From positions 1 through 33,644 of the forward strand of contig JAUCBJ010005706.1 of NCBI GenBank assembly GCA_032718475.1: a DNA stretch of 33,644 nt, given 5' to 3'. The notes beneath the pieces are model-generated. The model worked only from the letters and a program-made list of their open reading frames with translations, made no database searches and was not told the origin of the DNA. This DNA comes from Nemertoderma westbladi (taxonomy: Eukaryota; Xenacoelomorpha; Nemertodermatida; Nemertodermatidae). Below, in pieces: positions 28,201 to 33,644 of this stretch. A program made the translations under genes and the position numbers. How positions within the stretch are numbered: position 1 is the stretch's first letter; each line of letters opens with the position of its first letter.

Positions 28201-29686
28201 AATGTTGGACAGTCCCTTCCAACTCTCGGACCTGGGAGGAGCGTATCCGATTCTCCTTCATCTCTCCAAGGAGAATATCCATCCCCCGCCGTCTCTCGTC
28301 TACCCAATCAACCGCCGAAACGGGATCCGCCAACGTCGTAGCGGGCAGACAAGGGACAACGGGCGACAAATTCGGAATATTTCGCTCGGGGTCCAGGACC
28401 TGAACTGTCTCTCGGGCAGTTCTACGGGGCACAGGTAGCTTAGTGCTATGTAGAGGGAATTTATAGGTAGCTTCAGGGAGCACAGGTGTATCTATTACCG
28501 TAGGGGTGATTTCAAGAACAGGCCTACCTATTTCAGGCTCATCTACTATAGTAGGGAGTCTTTCTATTTTAATTATTTGGTCTGTGGGCTCTGTACTACC
28601 TAAGTTGGTGTTATTTAGCTGCCTTCTAACAGCTGGAGGCAAATCAGGCAATTTCTGACGGTGGAATGTTCTTTTACGTCGACTGGGACGAGATCTATTT
28701 CCCTTGCCTTCAGTATCGGTGGTATCGCCTTCCTCAGATGATGTATATCCCTGTCTTTTGGGAGTAGATCGATTCATCATCTGCATATTACTAGCTGCTA
28801 ACTGTTTATTTATGCAGTCTTGATTCTCCTGAATGTTTTCCAATTCTAATTGGGTGATTTCGTCAGCCGCTTTCCTTTCTGCTTCTGCCACTTTTGTCTC
28901 TGCCGCTGCCTCTGCCTCTGCCGCTGCCTTGGCCGCTGCCGCCTTTGCCTCTGCCGCTGCCTTGGCCGCTACCGCCTTTCTTTCTGCTTCTGCAACTACT
29001 ACTGCTGCTTTCTTTCTGTCTTCTATACGTTTTTTCTTTACTTGTTCTTCTTGGACTCGTGTCAGGCGGAGTTGTTCATCAAATTTAGCCTGGTTCGCCG
29101 CCAACATTTCCGCATCGATTGCGTCCAGCACAAGCTTGGTTCCTTCACTATTAGGGCTAAGCCCCTCCAGCCTTCTCCTCAACTCTTCATCTCCTACAAA
29201 GCGTTGATAGTCTGACAGATAGATGTCAATAGCATCCCTCTTATGCGGTTTCTCTGCTGTCACCTCGCTCTCTTCTTGAGAAGAAGTGGCGTCGGTTGAT
29301 TCTTCATAGGTTGGCCGCTCATCATAAACCTTATCCGCCATCTTCGCTCCGCGTTCGGGCGTCCGCTCAACAGTATCCGAACTACTGGAGCTATCGGGCC
29401 GTTGAGAAGTAAGTCCCTGGCTCGCGGGTTGTTGCGGTTCCACTGCTTCTTGGTCCCGCCTAACTTGGGCTCGAGTACCGATGATAGACCTACGGCGCTT
29501 CACTAACTTCGCGAATTGCGAAATTGCTTCTACTAACCTAGGTTCTGACACAGCTACTGTAGGGGTTGTCTTTCTTACAGTAGGAGGGGTTTCAGACCTC
29601 GGTCTGGGATTCTCTATACTCCTATCTGATAAACAGACTGTTGTTTCTAGGAGACTATCTGACAGAGTTTGCCTTGTGTCAGACAT
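25235..29686 (-). CDS. Gag-protease polyprotein, BEL/Pao type, pol deleted
   Basis: 1483 residues. 1-110 is low-complexity. 200-295 is an Ala/Glu/Lys-rich coiled coil (AERKAVAAKAAAEAKAAAAK), and a second heptad-like stretch lies at 460-525. 600-800 is the BEL/Pao gag-like domain (DUF1759 type), with FNGDEMKWLPFNEYYKDNI. Three zinc knuckles follow: CVLCDGPHRLNAC, CYNCLRRGHQRRTC and CAKCGAKHH (905-965). The protease has Asp-Ser-Gly in LLDSGSTGTFID (1079-1090), then ILIGQNAHEAL (1186-1196) and VGWYLTGPSR (1218-1227), as in DUF1758 proteases. After 1230 the frame jumps to WRYCPKKFNPTDIASRG (1275-1291), normally found after RNase H, and then SSWNRL (1405-1410), normally before the integrase zinc site. 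Thus RT, RNase H and the integrase core are gone, yet the frame stays open. Confidence 0.88.
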   Translation of the reverse strand: MSDTRQTLSDSLLETTVCLSDRSIENPRPRSETPPTVRKTTPTVAVSEPRLVEAISQFAKLVKRRRSIIGTRAQVRRDQEAVEPQQPASQGLTSQRPDSSSSSDTVERTPERGAKMADKVYDERPTYEESTDATSSQEESEVTAEKPHKRDAIDIYLSDYQRFVGDEELRRRLEGLSPNSEGTKLVLDAIDAEMLAANQAKFDEQLRLTRVQEEQVKKKRIEDRKKAAVVVAEAERKAVAAKAAAEAKAAAAKAAAEAEAAAETKVAEAERKAADEITQLELENIQENQDCINKQLAASNMQMMNRSTPKRQGYTSSEEGDTTDTEGKGNRSRPSRRKRTFHRQKLPDLPPAVRRQLNNTNLGSTEPTDQIIKIERLPTIVDEPEIGRPVLEITPTVIDTPVLPEATYKFPLHSTKLPVPRRTARETVQVLDPERNIPNLSPVVPCLPATTLADPVSAVDWVDERRRGMDILLGEMKENRIRSSQVRELEGTVQHLKGTVRESKLELQEVQQNIALERDKLVNLQKGIPPPPVTMCQPVRSEVSHAQGVEPTRIYTASEVETPIVNPIKGNYRPVDSDIPYRPDHNPRNLYTDNSILNSTMAQESFTRQMARTEARQAVKVGEIVKFNGDEMKWLPFNEYYKDNIQNSVLSNGEKLRYLIECLEGSPKLMALKFIGHPDGLRQVWDTLNIRYGNRNNIAGYLYAKLVAPRKFISSGIIEFSDEIQEICRQLDWLGKSHEYQNTMVIRAVASTLPKGGVGTRWDKKVLYMMEQQRRDPTMADLMSFLDGEVKLQLLKQSREKTAESKVSEKPVSRRRVTPVCYTDDGESQTSQGEDSGKDTDRSYYVNKMPKDQVSKSESRPNDRREPVQKTLPTSPKRIQVRKPEERTSVHHIAQVKVSNIKPKCVLCDGPHRLNACDKFLRKSPEDRREVMWDKRLCYNCLRRGHQRRTCNSDARCAKCGAKHHILLHTEFERNSPSQVSESELHVQFSDVNDTDQSEMEGFYTDEFSDQNESCYLINTTAVYRALMYEKDTDSDLTLTTSDQQPSWKAPTSNIGIREFPVVQLRVHGPQKSYIVNALLDSGSTGTFIDKELAENIFAGQPKFQTKLNMSGIMQVWKSTITADYYVGALSTPQDELGEHSIRSVKMVAIKNFATTQADLYDWDEDESIQHLNIPRFQTDYPGVQILIGQNAHEALETLEKRPAQPQPLQTYAVRTRVGWYLTGPSRRTLRERLLQDRVCQVSEWEDDTSEGDDPTEGTPHSSDNDNLSSNVDQWRYCPKKFNPTDIASRGATPQELTDTIDRLGEPDFLSKENEWPPHLTPTEIRPAKGAEKVEPETRTGGSELFEPGIDLSVLHVARDDAVDLGLPSTSGSFMKIRESDWSSGTSDVSQGLSPLLQRATDHYSSWNRLCDAVIYFERCFYRHYSRTKRKPGIVFRMQRLNHPVGRLCLSEGNGGLSGNCGSQDSLPTTTSLILQTSRDSIT

Positions 29687-29888
29687 GTTTGTTTGTACAG
29701 TTGGATGCCTACTGCTATATTACAGTCTAAGCAAGTCTAGTAATTCAGTATTAACTGCTAGCCCAGTAATTAATTACCGATACTGCTACTCAGTGTAGTA
29801 GGATATATATATAATATATTAGAACACCGGTATGCTTATGGTATATATAACTATATAAGTATTATTACAGACTAGGTTCATCACAGAA

Positions 29889-30072
29889 TACCGGTATAAT
29901 TTTAGCACAAATATATATAAATATATAATAGGCCTATCGGGAATACCGGTATACAGTTTACAGTTTGTAGTATATATAATTCTGGACTAGAATTAATTAT
30001 AAGTACCGGTATAATTTCAGCCTAAATTTATAGAAATAAAGATAATAGGCCTATCGTAAATACCGGTATATC
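29889..30072. repeat. 115-bp tandem pair in the leader
   Basis: CCGGTATAAT recurs at 29891 and 30006. Each is followed by a similar AT-rich stretch, AATAGGCCTATCG and AATACCGGTATA. Confidence 0.8.
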
Positions 30073-31006
30073 AATTATTTTAAATAATTGAATTTCTGTA
30101 TTTTAGGGTTACTTGGTTACTTTACTTACTTTACTACCGTTATTTGAGCAGTAATCCAACTGATATTGAGACCTAATGGTTGTATGGTAGGCCTACTATT
30201 TATAAATCGTTAGATTTGATTTATAATATATATATACCCGTTTTAATGGGTTTTGTCTATGTTTGAAATAAATGTTATTATTTCTGGGGAGTAATCACTA
30301 CACAAAGCGGTGCGCTTTCAGTGAAGTGTTACGTATAGGACACTAAAACAAATAATTCTAATTTACCTAAGTTACTTAATACTACAAATTACGTACAATT
30401 CGGGTTAGATTACAATCTCTAAATAAATGCAAAAATTTACAAAAAACACAAAATACGAATTTTTAGGGTAATTTTACAAGAAGTCTACAAACCAGCCTAA
30501 CAAAGGGTTAGAAAACCGGTTATTACAACGGACAGGGTACTACGGTATTTGAAATAATAAGTAGTAGTAAATACACTGCGTTGTCTAGATAGGAAAATAC
30601 CACCGCCTGACGACCTATAGCCGTATCGCTATAGGTTCTACATTATGTATCACGGAGTGTTCCTACCTAGAAGTTAATAGAGCTAATCGAATGTGCCTAT
30701 CAACCACTTTACAACACAGATATAATGTCTACAATAATTACTTCGGAAAGTACTGTACACTAAACCCTAAATTAGGTACGAGTACTTGTACAACAGATAA
30801 TCAGTAGTTAAATATACTTGAACAGCTAAAAGAACCACGGCATCTGCTGGAGTGACCGATGCACAAAATCACCAGTCTTTACCTACGCCGAGCAGCCCGT
30901 GTAGTACCGGGGTTAATTTAACTATAGCGGTATGTATAACAAACACAATTACTGTAGGAACAAACTTGGGGAATGAATGTTGCGGATAATCGCATAAACT
31001 CTGAAT

Positions 31007-31590
31007 AATAAATATTACGCTACGCGTACAAACTACTCAAACAAAATACAGACCGAACACTGACAGACTACTATCAAGCCTAAACAAACTACGGTATATG
31101 CAGACTCCGAAATGATTAGGGAGTATGCGCTCTAACCCAGTAGTGCGACTTATTCTTTAGTTGGGGGTTTACCTTACAGCGTTCGCTGCCCCTACTGCCT
31201 AACCGTACTTAATCGGACAGATGATCTACACACGCGGCAATCCGTTCAGACCTAATAACAGCCAGACAACTATCCAGCCTACAAATTATCTAAGTAAAAT
31301 TATACGCTACCCGTACAGACTTACACAAACAAAGTACAGACTAAACGATGGCAGACTACTCTCAAGCTTAAATAAACCGCAGGACATGCAGACTCCGAAA
31401 TGATTAGGGAGTATGCGCTCTAACCCAGTAGTGCGACTTATTCTTTAGTTGGGGGTTTACCTTACAGCGTTCGCTGCCCCTACTGCCTAACCGTACTTAA
31501 TCGGACAGGTGATCTACACACACTGCAATTCGTTCGGACCTAACAGCAATCAGACAACAGCTCAGCCTACAAATCGTCTGTACAATCTGA
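31007..31590. repeat. 288-bp tandem pair in the leader
   Basis: GCAGACTCCGAAATGATTAG recurs at 31100 and 31388, and the flanking blocks (TACGCTACSCGTACA, TTAGTTGGGGGTTTACC) follow the same spacing. The copies are diverged at their ends; a partial third copy may follow. Confidence 0.85.
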
Positions 31591-31847
31591 TCAGGCTTAC
31601 ACGCCTTCTGTTCAATACTGGCCTACAAATAAATAAAACTTGACAGAAATAAGTAAAATCTCAATAAAAAATCAGGGCGGCCGTTCCCTGATTAAGTACT
31701 AAGACCTACCGGTATACAACAATCAAATCGAATAATACTAGTGTACCTGTACTGCTGTAGGTACCGGTCCGGGTGGTTAGGTAGTCAGGCCTACTGGGTA
31801 CCGGTTGCCGGTACTTCAGCTTTATTGCCTACTGCAATACAGAAGCG

Positions 31848-31858
31848 ATATCCTTTAA
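31848..31858 (-). promoter_or_regulatory. Putative self-priming site of the BEL/Pao element
   Basis: Directly after the 5' LTR the element's sense reads TTAAAGGATAT. This is the exact reverse complement of the sense LTR at 32638-32628 (11 nt). No TGG tRNA-type site is present. A TATAAAG word lies at 32650-32644, which would place the start site downstream of the matching stretch; this counts against a simple 5'-end primer unless another start is used. Confidence 0.4.
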
Positions 31859-33644
31859 TGTTCGCGCTTTCAGACCTTTGGCAGTTTAACCCACCAAATT
31901 AAGATGTCTTCTAGATATTAAATCAGTTTTTAGTCTATGACAAGTATTTGATTCACTACACTAGTCGAAACCAATCCGTGCGCGACCATTCACCCGCTGG
32001 ATATTCCCGGGAGATTGGGTTCGACGGTTTAATTTTATTGCTATGTAAGCCTAATGTATTATTCGACTGACAGTATTATATAATCTCTGACAATATTATT
32101 CACCTTCGGGAATATTAACAGTTCCTTTAGGACGTGGCGCTTTATCTATATAAACAGAGTTATGACTTAAACTACTCACAACGATATGGCTTAATTATAA
32201 TTCACATATATGGCGCATTCTTTAGGAATTGCTTCTTTAACAGACTCACTCATACACAATGCTGCACAATACTGCACACTAATCTGCCAATCTTCACTGA
32301 TTTTAGTCACATATAAAAGGAACACAGACTGAATCATGTAGGGTCTATCAAATAACATTAGATTCACTTCAAACCACTTTAACATAAGTCACAATCGTTT
32401 ATCTGTAACCCTTCTCTCTTACCTTCGGTATATCAAGAATATTGGGTTTCGGGGTTATTTATCGTTATTCCAAATATAATAATTCATCAACCATATTATG
32501 AAGAACTGACAGTAAATAGCAGTATAAAACAACAACTGAACACTGATTGTTATGAGTTTGCAATGTTTCAGCAGTCAGTATGTATGATCAGTTAGCAGGT
32601 GATTCCATGAGTCAGGTAGTCGTTAGGTTAAAGGATATATGCCCTTTATAATTAAACCTACTAGTGTAAGACTAAAAAACAGTAAAGCACAAAATACTTC
32701 CAAGCCGTTCTTTCTTTGGCTCAGGACTGAATGTAAACACTGCACATAGGCATTGCGTCATTTCTCGGAAATTTTCTGTACAAGGAGCCACAAAAACGCT
32801 CTAATTGGCTGACTGAACTGAGAGACGCCGTAGAACAAAGGAAATCAACACGTATGAATGTCAGCTGTTAACCGTAGTCATAGTAACTACTGTTCAAGAG
32901 TAGCTATCACCCCTTTGCGTCACGAATTGCCATAGATTCATAAAATATGCCTTTCACAGTACACATACGGAGGAAATAGGTCTTAGATCCTCTAAAAACA
33001 CCGATACAGCAATAATACGGTCTCTTACACTTATTAAATCAACTACAGAGTATTTTAATGTAAAAGATAATAAAAATAACGGGGCAATTCAGCAAAGGCT
33101 TTTACACCGCTCCCAGAAAATGGGATTTTCAGTCTATAGAATATAAAAATCACAGTTTCTAAAACATAAAGATACTCTAAACAGTTAGTCTTTCTTACGC
33201 AGACGGCGTTTACGCAGTTTTTTGAGGCTAGCAAGAGTCTTTTTCTCTTTGGGGGGAGCCACTTTACTAGGAGGGCCATAACTCCTGGGTGAAGGGTGCA
33301 ATATGATTGCATCAGAAGGTGTAGGATTGTGGTCGAGGTATCTACCGTTTCGATATGCTTCTCCTCGAGCTGATTTTCCTCCGCTCGTAGCTGGATACGT
33401 TCATCCAAAAACTCTCGCAGAGAATAGGATCGTCCAAGTTCGATAACTTCTTAGAGATTCTGGATTTCCCAATCGAATTGAGATAAGGCCAATTCGTTTA
33501 TCGATTGGACTCACCGTTATAACTTACGTTTATCTGAACAAACGCAGGTTTCCTTTTTGATCTTTATAAAATAGCGTTTAACTCGTTTCGTACAACGCTC
33601 TCCTTCCCCTTGATGAGGGGTTGTATCGTGTTAAACGTGGACGA
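31859..33644 (-). repeat. 5' LTR, cut by the window edge
   Basis: Same sequence as 21175-22960 with no difference noticed. It includes the second copy of the 117-codon open frame (33055-33408). Confidence 0.93.

Larger units (their letters stand above)
29687..31858 (-). other. Long 5' leader of the BEL/Pao element
   Basis: About 2.2 kb without a coding frame between the 5' LTR and the gag start. It contains a 115-bp tandem pair (29889-30070) rich in ACCGGTATA and AGGCCTATC, and a 288-bp tandem pair (about 31007-31590). Packaging or translation signals would be expected here. Confidence 0.75.
21175..33644 (-). mobile_element. BEL/Pao-type LTR element lacking RT and integrase core
   Basis: Direct repeats start at 21175 and 31859 (TGTTCGCGCTTTCAGACC) and run for at least 1786 bp, to the window edge, with constant 10684-bp offset and no difference noticed. 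The ends read CGCGAACA in the element's sense, fitting TG...CA. Between them the minus strand has a 2.2-kb leader and one 1483-codon gag-protease frame. RT, RNase H and the integrase catalytic core are missing. The element must therefore depend on proteins from a related full copy. LTR identity argues for recent movement. The 5' LTR and its flank lie partly outside, so the target duplication (GCTTC on the left) cannot be checked. Confidence 0.85.

Noticed and set aside
28833-29215. Ala/Ser- and Leu/Cys-rich plus-strand frames
   Set aside because: Antisense shadows of the alanine-rich coiled coil in the gag protein.

Overview
The window looks like repeat-rich nuclear DNA of an animal. Evidence: a spliced proteasome-activator gene with GT-AG borders, a WBP4-like splicing factor gene, two LTR retrotransposons of metazoan type (Ty3/gypsy and BEL/Pao), LINE tails, a tRNA-derived SINE head, foldback/MITE-like elements and a satellite. 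The many AGGCCTA and ACCGGTA words and the element mix suggest a marine invertebrate, possibly a deuterostome such as an echinoderm; that placement is a guess. No bacterial, phage or CRISPR content was seen.

Layout. 1-1188: satellite array with a 315-bp period (each period made of two diverged half-units) that ends in a (CGA)n microsatellite. 1832-2021: an exon-like stretch of unknown identity on the minus strand. 2418-6929: a complete young Ty3/gypsy element on the minus strand with a 5-bp target duplication, near-identical LTRs and one open gag-pol frame. It landed beside a cluster of TTAGCCGT-type repeats and a 42-bp palindrome (6936-7078). 7140-8011: decayed LINE-like coding sequence with an exact 224-bp tandem duplication. 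9943-10272: MITE-like inverted repeat. 10482-11246 (minus): intact single-exon WBP4-like frame whose WW domains are eroded. 11875-13490 (minus) and 13636-13862 (plus): two 5'-truncated LINE copies with related 3' tails. 14802-16138 (plus): PA28-gamma/PSME3-like gene, two exons, 262 residues. 16504-17077: two foldback structures. 18383-19337: inverted pair of short tandem arrays, then a SINE head at 19566-19638. 20982-21174: exon-like stretch cut by the next element. 21175 to the window end: a large BEL/Pao-type element on the minus strand. Its 1483-codon frame keeps gag, zinc knuckles and protease but has lost reverse transcriptase, RNase H and the integrase core. Its LTRs are at least 1786 bp and appear identical over the visible part.

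The most notable signal is shared by both LTR elements. Neither has a TGG-type tRNA primer site after the 5' LTR. In both, the sequence just after the LTR is perfectly complementary to a stretch inside the element's own LTR (15 nt in the gypsy element, 11 nt in the BEL element). This suggests self-primed reverse transcription of the Tf1/sushi kind. It is an inference from sequence and needs a transcript start site to support it.

The two conserved genes (proteasome regulation, pre-mRNA splicing) show no functional link; the rest of the window is mainly a record of transposon activity.
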